A stretch of 64,000 bases of DNA from Edolisoma coerulescens (lineage: Eukaryota > Chordata > Aves > Passeriformes > Campephagidae): NCBI GenBank assembly GCA_013397115.1, contig VWZW01004691.1, forward strand, positions 536,478 to 600,477, in the 5' to 3' direction. The position numbers were made by a program, and so were the translations under genes. The stretch's first letter is position 1; every line of letters begins with the position of its first letter. Positions 23,291 through 36,397 of this stretch are shown one piece after another. The notes beneath the pieces were generated by a model. The model did not search any database and was not told the DNA's origin. It saw only the letters and a program-made list of their open reading frames with translations.

Positions 23291-24103
23291 ATGATTCTCA
23301 GGTTTTTTTTTTACTCTAAGTAATCTTTGAATCAAGATAAGTTAACAAACAGCAAATAGTAAGAATGGATATTCAAATTTATTTGAGTGATTTTACCATA
23401 GACCAGGATTATCATCTGGCACCACAGTTTTCTACAACAAAGGTCCATTATTCCATACCAGAACAACAGTGCAGCACAGCACTAATAAATGATAATGGTT
23501 ATTTATCCAATGTGCAGGATAAAACACGTTTTCTTTGGTGAAGCAACTAGTAAAATTGAGTTGGAGGAAAATCAGAACTACATATTCATCTCATTTTTGA
23601 AAAGTTTACAGCCAGTTTTATGATCTCTCTCCAAAAAGGATTACATTTACAATCTAATGCCTGAACTAATTCAGACTGTGAATTTTTTGTTTCACTTCAC
23701 AGAATGTATCACCATGTTTTCAAGATCAGTAACAAGAAAGACTTCAGAAAAAGACATAACTAAGAAAGACTAAATAAGCTGCTGACCAATTACATGGAAA
23801 AAACACCCAAAAACCCTATCTAAACTTGATAAAGGAGGCTCTGTATATACATTTGACCTTGCAAAAATTTTCCAAGAAACAAGTGAGGTAAGCATTGATT
23901 TATAAAGTGTTGTTTGTTTTTTTTAATATATAACCACACTTCAAACAGCCTGATACATGGTTGAGAGGTCTTTTGAGTATCTTGGAAAGGATGCACCTTA
24001 TAAACATGAATTATTCCGTGAAAGTTCAAGGATGACCATCATTGTAGGTGTAGAATGGTGACTAAAATACTGAGTGCTTTGCATTCCGTTCTTCATACAT
24101 TAT
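23291..24103. other. AT-rich non-coding DNA, nothing recognised
   Basis: No recognisable gene or repeat. Confidence 0.55.
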
Positions 24104-24529
24104 AGTATTGTCTTGGGTTATAATGGAAGGTGTAACCAAAAGTGTGTGTTCTATTACCATCTACATAAGCTGTTAAAATAGGTGGAGCAGTGTTCTTTAT
24201 CTTCTCCATGTCTCAGCCCTGATAACTCCCTCCAGGGAAGCAGCAGCCATCCTGAGGGGGCCATCTCCGCTGATGGGCCATCGAGGTTTCACATAGTGAC
24301 TCATAGAATTACATCATCCCATTGTGAGATGCCCTGCCCTGGGGGGAGAAACCAAACATTCCTACCTGCATATAAACTGAGGTTTGGAACACCAGAGCTT
24401 CACTACCCACTGTATTCCCAGATGACAAGAGTGTGATAACCACTACTGGGCCTCCAGAGAAGGACCAGACCCTTCTACAGGATCACCACTTTGACAAAAC
24501 CACATCCATCACTCCAACAGGACTGCACC

Positions 24530-25125
24530 TGATACAGGGGCTTGACGTTTTAAGAGTTAATTGGTGATTGTGGTTATTGCTAAATTTTTCAGCTGCTTGA
24601 TGAAGACAATGTATATGGCTTGCCTAATGCTTATTGCACTTGCCAAGTAGAAAGGAGGAATGTAAGGGAGGATGAAGGCCATTGATAAAAGGAAGAAACT
24701 GTGACCAAAGATCCTGGTTCTGAACCCCCGAAACCAGCTCAAACCAGTGCTGAGGTTTGGACTTAGACCAGGAACTCAGAGAGCGTGCGCAAGAAGACAG
24801 GGTGAAAAGTTCAATCTGAGGAAGACGTCTTACTTATCTGAGGAAGACTTTTACTTCATCCCAAGGACCCTGGCCCACGACCACCAGGTGGCACTGTGCA
24901 GGCAATGAAATGCTAATGACTTTAATTATAATATGAAGTGGGGACAGGTAATGAATATGTATAGGCATATTGTGAAACTTATTACATATGTAATTTGTAA
25001 CCTGATATATACCAAGCTGAGGGTCACTGAGAATTTGGAGGAGCTACCCGCCATGCGCCTGGCACCAAATAAGCATACCGTACTTTATGACTTTAACTAG
25101 TTGTGGAGTTTTAAACCGTGTATCA
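24530..25125 (+). mobile_element. Nested solo LTR with 7-bp terminal inverted repeats
   Basis: Begins TGATACAGGGG and ends CCGTGTATCA, so the ends TGATACA and TGTATCA are perfect inverted repeats. Flanking 4-mers CACC (24526-24529) and CAGC (25126-25129) differ at one base and may be the TSD. It sits inside the older LTR, so it is the younger of the two. TACCAAGCTGAGGGTCACTG at about 25009, followed by an AAATAAGC poly(A)-like signal at about 25067, is consistent with the 3' part of an LTR in plus orientation. The 596-bp length fits a solo LTR. The class is not certain. Confidence 0.85.
24881..24895 (+). promoter_or_regulatory. CTCF-like motif within the nested LTR
   Basis: CCACCAGGTGGCACT agrees with the well-known CTCF core (CCACCAGGGGGCGCT) at 13 of 15 positions. 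It is a motif match only; occupancy cannot be seen from sequence. Confidence 0.45.
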
Positions 25126-25335
25126 CAGCCACTATTTAATTGGACTGCTACCACCACCCTGACCAATAGGGTGTCAGGTTGTATTCTGACTCTGTCAGTT
25201 CAAGCCAGTGTTTCTGTGCTATTGCCTTTATTCTAATTTTCCTATTAAACTGTAGTTCTGATTTGGAATCTCTCACAAGATATTTGTGTGGAGTTAATTC
25301 CTCCCACTGGTTTGCCCTCAAATAAGAACAAGTAT

Positions 25336-25918
25336 ACTCATACATTCTCAGAAAAAGGTTAGTTTCTATATTTCCTCATTTTTTCCTAGAAAAGCCCCAA
25401 ACAAATCTATAATAAGAAGGTAAAAAAAAATAAAGTATTACTCCAAAAATGAACCAACATGTTACTGATAAACATGCGTTTCATTCACTAGCTCATAAAG
25501 ATTGTAAGGCACAGTCGTTTTAAGCTCTGTTTTTTCTTTTTCTCTGATAGAATGCTTCTGAGATTTTGGAGATGGAGGAAAGAATATTCAATAACTTCTT
25601 ATTAGATCTAGAAAAACATATGGCTTTTAAAATTTTATTTCATTATTTGCTGTGTATTCCAATAATGCAAAAACTATTTAGACTGACAAGATTGCCTTCA
25701 ATCACCAATGAAGCAATTTGCACAAAAGCCAAACATTTTGAGGTGGCAAGTGAGGCCTTCTGGAAGAACCATAAGGTTGTCACCCATGAGGTAAAATGTG
25801 TAGTACTGAACCAATGGTCTTAGGAGGATGTCCATGTTACGATCTGCTTTTAAGCACAGAAAAGCAAAGAAAACTAAGTGTCTGTGAATAAAAGGGATTG
25901 AACCCAGAAAGGTTCAAA
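25336..25918. other. AT-rich non-coding DNA, nothing recognised
   Basis: No recognisable feature; an 85-codon plus-strand frame at 25566-25823 has no known motif. Confidence 0.5.
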
Positions 25919-25919
25919 N
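25919..25919. other. Assembly gap (single N) at a poly-G run
   Basis: One N directly before a run of G. Sequencing probably failed or contigs were joined here. Confidence 0.9.
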
Positions 25920-26740
25920 GGGGGGAGGTAAGGGAGAGTGACAGGGCTTAGGTAAAAACATATCACCTTTCTGAGGGTCCCGATGACGTCTCGTTGCTCC
26001 CCTCCATCTGGTCTTCTTGGTGGTGAGAGTCCCCCACCCTCCGCATGCTGAAAAGTACAGAATCAAATGCATTATTATACGTTTGGGCAGGTGGGAACGC
26101 CCAGGTGCCTCCCCTGGGGAGGGCAAGTTTGACACGGTCCCTTGCAACACTGTGGATCTGTTGCATCATGTTGCAGTGCTCTGGCGCAGGGTCTGGGGAC
26201 CTCTTTGAGGAGGGCCTTTGATGGGCCATGACACTCTCTCTTCTGTCCTTCACGTGGATGCGGCTTTTCCTGGGTGAAGGGGCCCCACAGCTGAGCTGGT
26301 CTGCACTGTGGAGGATGGGCATTCACTGCCTCTCACCAGAGCCTTCTTTACCATACATCTAAAATCTCTCCTCCCCCCCTCTTTGGTGTAGGGGTCTGTG
26401 TGATCTTCCCAGCAAATAAGCCTGGGGCTGTGGTCTCCACCCCAAAGGTATGATACTTAATCCTCCTGTGAATGTATTCTCCTCCCCCAGCCCAGACTTG
26501 AATATTTTATCTTGTCTCCATCAACATGCAGTCCAGGGCCTCAGTCAGGGCCCCATTCAGGGTGTGGTGGTCTTCCATGCAGCTTTTGTAATACAGTTTT
26601 GCTGTAATAGGTAAAAGTACTTCATGAAGATGTTTAAGGCATAAATTATAATATTTCAGTCTCTGACAGTCCAACACCCTAAAATAGTCTATATTCAGTT
26701 GGTTTTCTCCTTGCCTCCTCAAGTCGAACATTTTAGACCT
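25920..26740. other. Unidentified GC-richer patch next to an assembly gap
   Basis: Clearly richer in G+C than the flanks. Minus-strand frames are open for 119 codons (26322-25963), 83 codons (26326-26075) and 74 codons (26731-26507). The last has GALTEALDCMLMETR near its end, and the 119-codon frame has TYNNAFDSVLFSMRR. I do not recognise any of them. Overlapping frames in all phases suggest composition rather than one real gene, but a decayed retrovirus-like or processed pseudogene is possible. The N prevents seeing the continuation on the left. Confidence 0.4.
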
Positions 26741-28539
26741 GTGTGTACCAAAGAAAAATCTTTCATGTCAAATGTACCTGGTTTTCTAACAGTGTGTGAT
26801 ATTTGAAGACAGTTTAACAATGTTAACTAAACTGTAATATCTGCTATTTTTAAAAAAGTCAATACAGCTTTCAAGGAGGGCAAAGTTAGCAAGCCTAAGA
26901 CCAATTGCTATAATCCATTTCTTCAATATTACATGACAACACACTGTGGTTACATGGAGGCATAAAAGCTTTTGGCATATGATTTCTTTAATAATTTAAG
27001 GACTTTTCAAACTACTATATCAAAGTGGTACCTCTGAGTATATAAATTTTAAAAAGTAAGATAATTAAAACATGCTTAACTAATAATATTGTTTCTCAGA
27101 CTGAATCTCTCTTGAATGAATCCATTCAAAGCAAAAAAAAAAGAAATTTAATTAAGGGTGGTTCTTTGTCATGTTATTACTTTCCCACAAGACTTATTGA
27201 ATTTTAATTATGTTATAATGTGCTTAATAACAAGAGCTGGTTTTTAATGAAAATCTTGTCAGAAATAAATGCTTTAAGGGGGATCTTTGATTTCTTTTTA
27301 ATACCAAATATAGATAGAGCCTGTAATGCAACGGTACTTTGTAGCCCTGAGCAAAAGAATCCGTTACTACACTGCTCATTTTCTTTCCACAAAATAATTT
27401 TGCTTTTGAAAGACTCACACTGGTGTGCTTGTAAGAATTCTCTTATGCAGCTAAAGAGAAATGTTGTTGCCATCTTACACATATCCAAGAAGTTTCAAGT
27501 GCCTTTCAGTTGTCACTTCTCATGGTGTCTGATACCTTCTATCCCCTTTTCCACATATATGTCACAGTTATTTTCCATGGAGCATAAGAATCTCTGCTGC
27601 AATATAAGTGTTAGCAAAAAAAACCCCTTAAAAGGCTGCATTAGATGCTATTATAGTATTAAGTGTCTTAGGTGCTTGTATTCTATGGTAGTGGAATGGA
27701 CTGAGAATATGAATAGAGAAGGGGACGACACTTACTGCATCTTCTGTACAGGGGTGAGGAGACATGGGGGAAGGTGGTGGGGGAAGGCTGAGAACTTCCC
27801 CCAGTTGCAATTGTAAAAGCTACACAGGGGGAATCCTTCCACACAACAACATTGCTGGAAAACCAAGCAGCTGGTTCAAGTCAGGGTTTGGTGGAACACA
27901 ACAGGACACAGAATTAGTACCACTTTCCATCATGCTCTGAAACTGGACATAAGGAGAGATAAGCTGGAGAGCATGACATTGGATGATGGAGGTTTAAGCT
28001 CCCCGGTTTATACACAGGGCCTCTCACAATGGGCTAAAAAATCTTGAATGAATGATGACACCCCCTTCCTTACCTTACAAGTTTGGTGTGGTCAAGTCAG
28101 ATTTTCAAAAATTGCCATGAAGACACAGTGCTTGTAACAGAGCAAAGAGAAAATTCTTAAGTATTGAACAGCATAAGTGGTGGAGTGGAGAAGTCAATTT
28201 TCAAGTGTGTTTGGTAAACTTACTGATAGTTTTATCAGGGATGACATAAAAAAAAAATCAGCCTCAGCCACAAGCATGCACAAAAATAATAGATGAACTA
28301 ATGGACTGATAAAAACATTATGTGTGAGAAAATTGTACTTTAGTAATAAACTAACCTGCCAACAGGATTTTTCTTTAGGCTGAAACCTTAAAAAATATAA
28401 TAAAAGCCCAATATATATCAGATCTTCCCTTCTGCCAGTTTCTGCTTTCCACATTCTCAATTCAGTTGGAAAAAAATAGAAATATGTTTGAAAAAGTAGA
28501 AAATCTCAAAAAAAGCCAACCACCTAAAAAATCCCAAAA
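26741..28539. other. Non-coding DNA with one unusually long open frame
   Basis: AT-rich. A 198-codon plus-strand frame (27220-27816) is the longest outside any identified transposon. It is Cys-, Ile- and Lys-rich with no domain I recognise. No splice or promoter signal was identified around it. Confidence 0.4.
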
Positions 28540-28588
28540 AACCCCAAACCAAACCCAACCAACCAACCAACCAACCAAACAAACAAAA
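28540..28588. repeat. (CCAA/CAAA) microsatellite
   Basis: CCCAACC followed by about six CCAA units, then CAAA units. Confidence 0.93.
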
Positions 28589-31569
28589 TAGATATATAAC
28601 GTAACTTCTTTTTCTGTGGTTCCGTGTTTTTTTATTCCTTCTTCTCACACTGTTAACAAAACAAAACACTCAGAAACCAAGACTTTACCTTATGATTCCA
28701 GCAGCATAGTTAAAGGCTAAGAAATTTAGCTATAGATTTCTTCTCATGCAGATCCTTTCTTCTAAATGTTCTAAATGTAGAAACCTTCTAAATATAACAT
28801 AACTTCATGTCAAGAACTCTGTAGACTAAAGGCTTTCAGCAAAAACACTTGTTCTCCCTGACAAAGAATTCTCTAACAGGAGGAGTAACTCCAAAGTCTA
28901 CATTTCCACAACACTGTTACAAATCTCTTTAAGCTAGAAGGTGAAGGAATAATTCTAGTGAAATAGGCCAGAGACTTCCATATACCTACAAGGGAGATGC
29001 ATTTATACGAATAAAAATACAGATTCTGGCCTTTTTTCATCTCCCTCTAATTCTTTCCAATTTCACTTCTTTGGCTCTCCATTTCATCTTGATTCCCACC
29101 CTCAGGTCACTTATGTGTTTTGCACAGACCTTGCTGATACCCCAGCCTGGACTCAATGTCGTTTAAATAATTAATAACCGAGCTATTCTTTTAACTCACA
29201 GTAAATGAATAAATCATTTGCCTGAGGGAGAACACAGTGCTTAAAAATTTGTAAGTCTGAAGTACAGATAGATTTTGCATGTGAAAAAACATACTCTTCA
29301 ACTTTCTAGGTTCCTATGTTATTTGATATAACAAGTTAGCAACGATGTTGACTATTCACTTGTCAACAATAATCTTGATGTTGTTTAAAAGTAAATCTTA
29401 CATGTGACAATATGACAAACATCTTTCAAAAGCCAGAGGCTTCAGGAAGTTTGCTGTTTGTTGAGATTAACAGTGAGTACAGACCACCCCAGCTGGCACT
29501 AATATGGAAACAACCAGGCTCCTTTCCTGCAAACGTTTACTTTGATAAGGAGCATGGTATCCAGGATATAAAATATTGCAATATTGTCTTCACATAAATA
29601 TTTACTAAATATTTAATTGGCTGGAAACTGTGGTACATTTATACTAAACACCTTTACCGACATATAACAGGAATCCAGGTAGGCATCTGTAACCTCTGAA
29701 GAGGTGTTGCTGCCAACCACAGTTGCACTGAAATCATTATATATTCTTCTCTTTCCCAATCTCAATGATGATTCCAAGGAGCTGCATATGGAAAAGTCCT
29801 ACATTCTTCAAGTAATATATACCAAAGTGTTTCAGATATCTAAACTCTTGGTTTATTTTGAAAACATCACATGTGGACATTTAAAATATAGATAAAGGAA
29901 AAAAATAGAATATAAATGCTTTTCATAGAAAAATCTATAGAACTCTTGTACTAAATAGTTCCATTATATCAGCACAAGATTTATATAGATTTTCTCTGCT
30001 TGCCTTATTCCTTGATGGAAAATGCCTGCCAGTAAATAGCAAATGCCACAGAGTATCTGATTTGAAATGTTATCAGTAAGCACAGTGCAGCCAGTGCTGA
30101 ATTACTGGATCATTACTATCAAGATATGAGATGATACTGTCATTCACTGTGCACTCAAATTATTCAGGCCAGTTGAATGTCATATTTCCCATTTGCAATA
30201 TGCCCCTTGTCATTGTAAAACTATTCCAATATTTATTTGCCCTATCTCTACATATCCTGGCTCATTACATTAAAAATCACAATTTCTGTGTATCAGTCCC
30301 CTAAGTCCTTCTCTGACATGCTGAAACATCCTACTAAAATAAATCAGAATTCTTCCCTGAATAAATAATTCATGTATGCACTGTGCAGATTTGGTATCAA
30401 ATCAGATAAAGTAAATGCACACTACTGTCAAAGCGGTGTCTGGTATCAGCACAAAATCTAAATAATAATAAGTAAAATGTAATTTACAGTGTTTGTAAAA
30501 GTTCTGTTTTTAAAGAAGCATCAGAACTCTACATTCTTCAACTCTGTAGCTTTTCTAATCATAAAAGCTCCATGCACCAACATAAACCTAATTTGTGGTG
30601 TATTTTTTAGAACTTTTCTCAGGAATTTCCTGTAGTTTACATAGTTATACTGTACCTATTATTGTATAAACCCTAAAAAAAAATTCAGATGCCTTTATAA
30701 AGATTTGGCAGTATTAAGAGATAGCATTTTTTGATGGTAGTTAAGGCGTTTCAGAATGGCAAAATCAAAAATATATTTATTTATTTATTTATATATCTAT
30801 ATATTTAAAAAAATCTTCTAAAATCCCAGGAATTATAAAGTAAAAATGTATCAAACCAAGCAGTTAAAAATTAAGCTTATATCAAACCAATCTCCTGACA
30901 GCTGATCTTTCTGCACATGCTGTGCGGGCATGGCTGTTCTGTTCCAGTGCTTGATTTGCTTCTAGTCTACCATATCCAAGGCTCAATCTTTATGCTTCTT
31001 CAATTGCACTATTCATAAAAACTGTTTTCAATATTTTTTTTCTCATTACCATATTCAATACCTTTCTCATTGTAGTCATGAGATGTATCTCCATATTACC
31101 ATCACTATATAACTCCTGAGAGAAGTGTTAATCTTAAGAGTTTTCTATACCTGTACATAATTATATAACCAAATGTAAAATGAATTAATCTATAGACCTT
31201 TAAACATTCATAGAAAATAAGAATTTATTTGAAACTGAGTGATGGCAGTTTCCATTAATAGTGATGAAAAGACAAAGAACTGAAAATCCATTTCCATGTC
31301 GTAGCCTGTACTACTGTAATGCCTCATTTGCTACTGCATTTAGAACTACTGCCAGTTCACTGTCAGTAAGAGAAGTAGAATACAATCATGACATACCCTA
31401 CATTGATAAATTCCATCCAAATTCAATCACAATACTAATCACATTACATGCCAACATCCAATGACATGTATCTAATACAAAATTACCACATACTACTAAA
31501 AACTGAAGGGCTAGTGAAGTGCTATCACCTCATTAGGGCTAAAGGGGGTCTGTAGCCTTGTGAAAATCC
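28589..31569. other. AT-rich non-coding DNA, nothing recognised
   Basis: Only an ATTT/AT-rich simple repeat at about 30770-30806 stands out. Confidence 0.55.
30770..30806. repeat. (TTTA)n and AT-rich simple repeat
   Basis: Four to five TTTA units followed by an irregular ATAT run. Confidence 0.9.
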
Positions 31570-32080
31570 AGACCCTTAGAGCACAATAATTGTGTAGTAG
31601 GGATGCTGTATCCTACCAGGATAGAGAGCATCATAGGTAATGTAAAATACATGAGCCCAAGGGACAAGACTGGATACATTCGAATCTGTTAAGAGAGCTG
31701 GTCAATATTATTGTCATACCTTCCTCCATCATTTTTGAAACATCACAGTGATGGGGAACAGAAAAACATTATACCTATCTTTGAGAAGGGCAAGAAAGAG
31801 GATTCCTGGATCGACAGGTAGATCAGCCTCCACTTAATCCTCTGGATATTTACAGGGCAAATCTGAAAGTCATTTCTAAGCATATATAGTACAAAATGAT
31901 GGTTCAGAACAGCCAATATGGATTATCAGCTTCAAATGTTGCCTGACTCCAATGATGAAACAAATGGGTTTGTGGATATGGGGGATGCAACATACATATT
32001 TTTTACCATGACAGCAGTGAGGCTTTTGCCACTGTCTTCCACACTATCTCTATATTCAAGTTGGTGAGATGCAAATGAGT
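31570..32080 (+). mobile_element. Ancient CR1 LINE ORF2 fragment
   Basis: Diverged plus-strand CR1 reverse-transcriptase coding sequence. TTAAGAGAGCTGGTCAATAT at about 31688, ATCTTTGAGAAGGGCAAGAA at about 31778, and the later GGCTTTTGCCACTGTCTTCC at about 32022 (the part for a FDTVSH-like block) follow the CR1 order. It has no open frame and no 3' tail. It is the most decayed CR1 in the window. Confidence 0.75.
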
Positions 32081-35000
32081 TGGATATTTGAGATAGCAGA
32101 AAGACAATAAATAAATAAATATAGTAAAAACTAGGCAGGACAAAAGAAGCAAAAACCTCACAGTAAGTAGCTGTTTAGAGAATACCTTTGGAAAAAACTA
32201 ATTTTTTATATTTGTTTGCCTTAGCCACAGGTTTGGACAATATGCTTCAATGCAATGAATTCTTATGTGTCTCCCCAGGAACAACTCTAAGTGTATTATC
32301 TGTCTTCTATCACACAGCCTCTCTTCTGCCTATTTCTAGAATTTTATTATTATAAGAAAGTCAATTTATAAAATCTACTCTTACAAGTCTTATTTTTTTC
32401 AATGTGTTACTAAACTGTACCACTGCATTTTCTGAACATGTCATACAACACATAATCTTTACACAAAAGAGGTTTCACTCAAGAAACACTTCAGTCTTGA
32501 TTCCTGCTTATCTAGCTGCTTGACTATTGAAATGTCTGTCTTCAGCTTAACTAATATGTAAAATAACACCAGTCAAATACTTTAGACTAATCTCTTAATC
32601 AGTTAAGTATGTGATATTGTCAAAAACAAGAATCTGAAAATTCACCTATTGAAATATCCTAGCTGCTTTTAAATAACAGAATCAAAAGCTTAAATTAAAA
32701 AGTCAATCTACTTGAATGAAAACCAAGCCATAAAAAATGCAGCTAAATCAGCAACACAGTGAGTTAACAAAATGCTCAATCTCACTAACAGGTTGCTACT
32801 CACAACAAGCCATTTTGAAACACTGGTAAATAATACATGTTGATCAATCAGTGAACTATGCAATCAAATCATAAACCTGTAAGAAACACAAACTACTGAA
32901 GTAGAAAATTCTACAACAAAAAAAGGAAAAAAGCTCCCTTAGCTAAAAGCATGATATATTTCTTTCAAATGACAATTGATATCTCCTTCCACAGTTTCAA
33001 ATCTCCAACTGCAGGGAAAATGGCAATAAGAGGCTTGATTATTAAAACATACGAAACCATAAGAAAATTGGAGCCTGTACTACATCTTGATGATACAGTG
33101 AATTACTTTCTGATGTTCTTCCTTAGGCTGTCCTAAATGGAATTGCTATCTGCTCTTTCAAACTCAAGGTAAATAAAGAAGGTGAATATTAGCTAAAAAG
33201 GCCTTCTTAAAGCCTCTCATCATTCACAGGTCTCACTAAAAACTGTAATCAATGTAATCTAAAAATATTGTGAATTTCATTATTGACCTTCAGAAAAGGA
33301 AAAGTTAAAAAAAAAAAAAGACCACAAGTCAGCAACTCAGAGAATCTGCCCTTTTACAAGGTTAACTTGCAGGAGAGCAGAATATGTGCTCATTAAATAT
33401 AAAAACTTTAATTTGGCAGAGAAATGCAAAAAACATTCTAAAGCAGTCTTACATTTCATTTCTGCATGCTTGAACTGACTACCAAGTCAATATTTTCATA
33501 GCTGTGGACCACATAAAGTATGTGCTTGTCCAGACACACAAATAACGAATATGAGCAGAGGAACAGTGGGTAACTGGGGCCATAATGATACATAGAAAAA
33601 CAGGCTTATTTGCTCTTTTTGGTGATGTCTTTATTGGGTAAAGCCTTTTTTCCACAGAAATTGTTATTTCCCAATATAAAGAAATAAGATTTACTACTCC
33701 TCTTTAGTTGTTCTCTAATTTCAAATTCATGACTAGTTCATTGGCTACAAGTAGAGTTAATAATCCACTGTGGTATGTTTTACCTTGAGTGTCAAAATTC
33801 TAAGCTTTTGCTGTGTACTTACTATAATACACAAACTCCTCTGAAATGTATTCTATGATACATAACAAGACAGTTCTTTGTAGTGATATGCCATTTCACT
33901 TTTGCTCAATAAATAAAAGTTGTATGCATTATTTACCAAGAATACTTCTGTTAAGTCACTCTAAAACAAAGGCATTCAGATATTGATTAAGGTACTGATG
34001 GTGATGGATGGTACTTATGCAATGACTGACAAAAATTAGACACCCAATTTGATATCTGACAAAAGAGTTTTAATCCAGGCCTCTAGATCTGAAATAATGT
34101 CTTCTTAACATTGATACTTATTTTGTAACAACTGCAACTTATCATTCCACTGCAAAATATTACAAAACATATCAGGAACCTGCAATGCAATCCCTTGATG
34201 TAATTTGCCTGCTACTTTCCTTTAAAAGAGATTATTACCCTGTTCCATGAAAAAGCTTTAAGAACTCTGTTATTGGTCGCAAGTAGACTGGATATGTCTT
34301 TGGGCTACCAAAGCACTTTTTCTGACCAGCTCCTCCTGAGATTAAAATTTTTCATATTTCTTCTGTTGTTCATGATCTTCAGCAAAAATGTACCTCATGC
34401 CAGCAGATCAGTAAGGGGAGCACAAAGCCAGTTACTCCTGTAGCAGCTGGAACTCAGAACTTCAGCAGGATATAGTGCACCCACTTGGTGCAATGACATC
34501 AAAGACATGCTTAGGCACCCTGTAGTAAACAAAATAAGACATACACGCAGTGATACAAGTCTTTAAATTAAATCCGTGTTCTCCTAACTTTCCAGTTTTT
34601 AATTTTACAATCCAACTTACATTTTGGCTTTTGCTGGTGACTGTGGCATGGATCAGATACCTGAAGGAAGTCAGCTACCTACTCAAACTCAGAACCTTCC
34701 CTTGGTACTTGAAGCTAACTTCTAAATTTGATTCTGTTTGTGAAATTTAGACCTGTCTTTTATGTGAAATAGATCATGTTTTATATGGGAACAATGGACA
34801 GGAGAGGAAATCCAAATATTGGCTTTAGAACTGATTTCATGCAACACTGCATAATCTTCAGGTGAGCAGAAGAAGACTAAATGCAAGAATCACATCTTGT
34901 TGACTTGTTAGCAGCATTCTCTAAAAGTTTTACTAGTTTCAATGTCCCTTGGCAAACTATATTCTACCATGTCTGTAAAGACCTTATAAAATTGCCTATG

Positions 35001-36397
35001 CAAACCTTTTTCTTTTTTTCAATGCTACTTTACCCAGTAACTGCTCACAGCTCTGCTCAGTCAGCTGAGCTCTTTTTGTCCTGTCTATATTTTATGCAGG
35101 GTCATATCAGCCACAATAAGGAATGAATAAGCATTTAATCCAAAGGCTAATGTATCAAGTGAACACAAGCCAGAAATATGCCCTTGTGGCAGGAAAAGCT
35201 GCTTATCTATCTCTACCCAAGTTCTCAGTGCTTATTTTGAACAGCACTGGAGTTTCTTTAGATATGAATTTATGTTTCTGTGTGCAATGAAAGGCAAGGG
35301 AGAAGGGTATTGTAGTCCTTGCTATATCTTTGTAGTTTAAAATCAAGTCAAAGTATGTTTTCAGTTTTTACACAATGGCTGGAACTCTCATTTTCTAAAT
35401 AACAACGTTTTGTTGGAAATACTCTTTTGAGATCTTCCTCCATAGTAAGAGGAATCACAGAATGCTTCCTGACATTAGAATTTTTAGCTCTCTATCGTTA
35501 GGATTAACTCCAAAGACCTTAGCCTCACTGTTCTGCTCCAGTTTATCCACCAGGAATACATTCCTGAAGACATACCATTAATTTATTAGCAGAAGGGTGC
35601 TTTAATGATGTTAAAAACCTGTGAAACCAAGCTGGTAGCCATCAGCTCTGTGAGATCATAATGTATAAAAGCCTTTTGTGCCTTCGAATTCATGCACTAG
35701 CAAGAACTTCCAATTTTATCTTTAAACCTCAAACCAAAATGATCTACATCTAGCTCTGCCTGAGGGTGAATAGCAATTTCCCTGCTAACTTTTCTAGTAG
35801 TATACTCATCTACTTTAAGTGATACTTAACCAAAAAAGTTTGAAATACAAATTAATTTTTTTTCAATTGTAGAGAAGTCACGTTTCCTTAAGATTTTTTT
35901 GTGCTTCTTGCAAACCCCTTTTTTTTTTCTCAAATATTAGGTATATGTAATCTGTAGGACTGATGCATTTTTTTCCTGTCAATCTTCCTCTTAGCACTCT
36001 AGTTTTTCTTTTGGGGTAATCTTACTGAGAAACAAAACTAGACTGTTTGTCTAAAATAAAGAGCATAAGTAGACTCAAAAATGCAAAATTAATCTTCTGG
36101 GCTTCTTTATGACTAGCAATTCCTTGTACTTAAAATAGCATTTTTGCATCAGTAAGAATTCATTGTCTTAGAAAAGAGGTACCCATGAACACGCTTTTAC
36201 TGCAAATTATGTGGAAGCCTATATGTGCAGTGAAAGTGAATAACCAGGATGTTCTGTAGATACACTGCATCTCTCTGGACTAGCTGAACCGGTCTGCCAA
36301 AAATACAAGAGAACCTATGTGATCTTGATGCCTAAAGATTTTTAGTTTTTTAAATATTATTTATCTATTTTTAGCTTTGTAGATTTTTAATATATAT
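32081..36397. other. AT-rich non-coding DNA, nothing recognised
   Basis: No exon, RNA gene or clear transposon recognised. Only short chance open frames, such as 34881-35126. Confidence 0.55.

Larger units (their letters stand above)
24109..25330 (+). mobile_element. Solo LTR with AGTAT duplication, split by a nested LTR
   Basis: Starts TGTCTTGGGTTATAATGG and ends GCCCTCAAATAAGAACA. The 5-mer AGTAT flanks both sides (24104-24108 and 25331-25335). The left part (24109-24529) contains CATATAAACTGAGG at about 24369, a possible TATA region. The right part (25126-25330) contains TATTAAACTG, a poly(A)-like signal, at about 25242. Together the two parts total about 626 bp, a normal LTR length. The interruption at 24530-25125 is a different LTR that inserted later. 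No internal viral genes remain. Confidence 0.9.
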
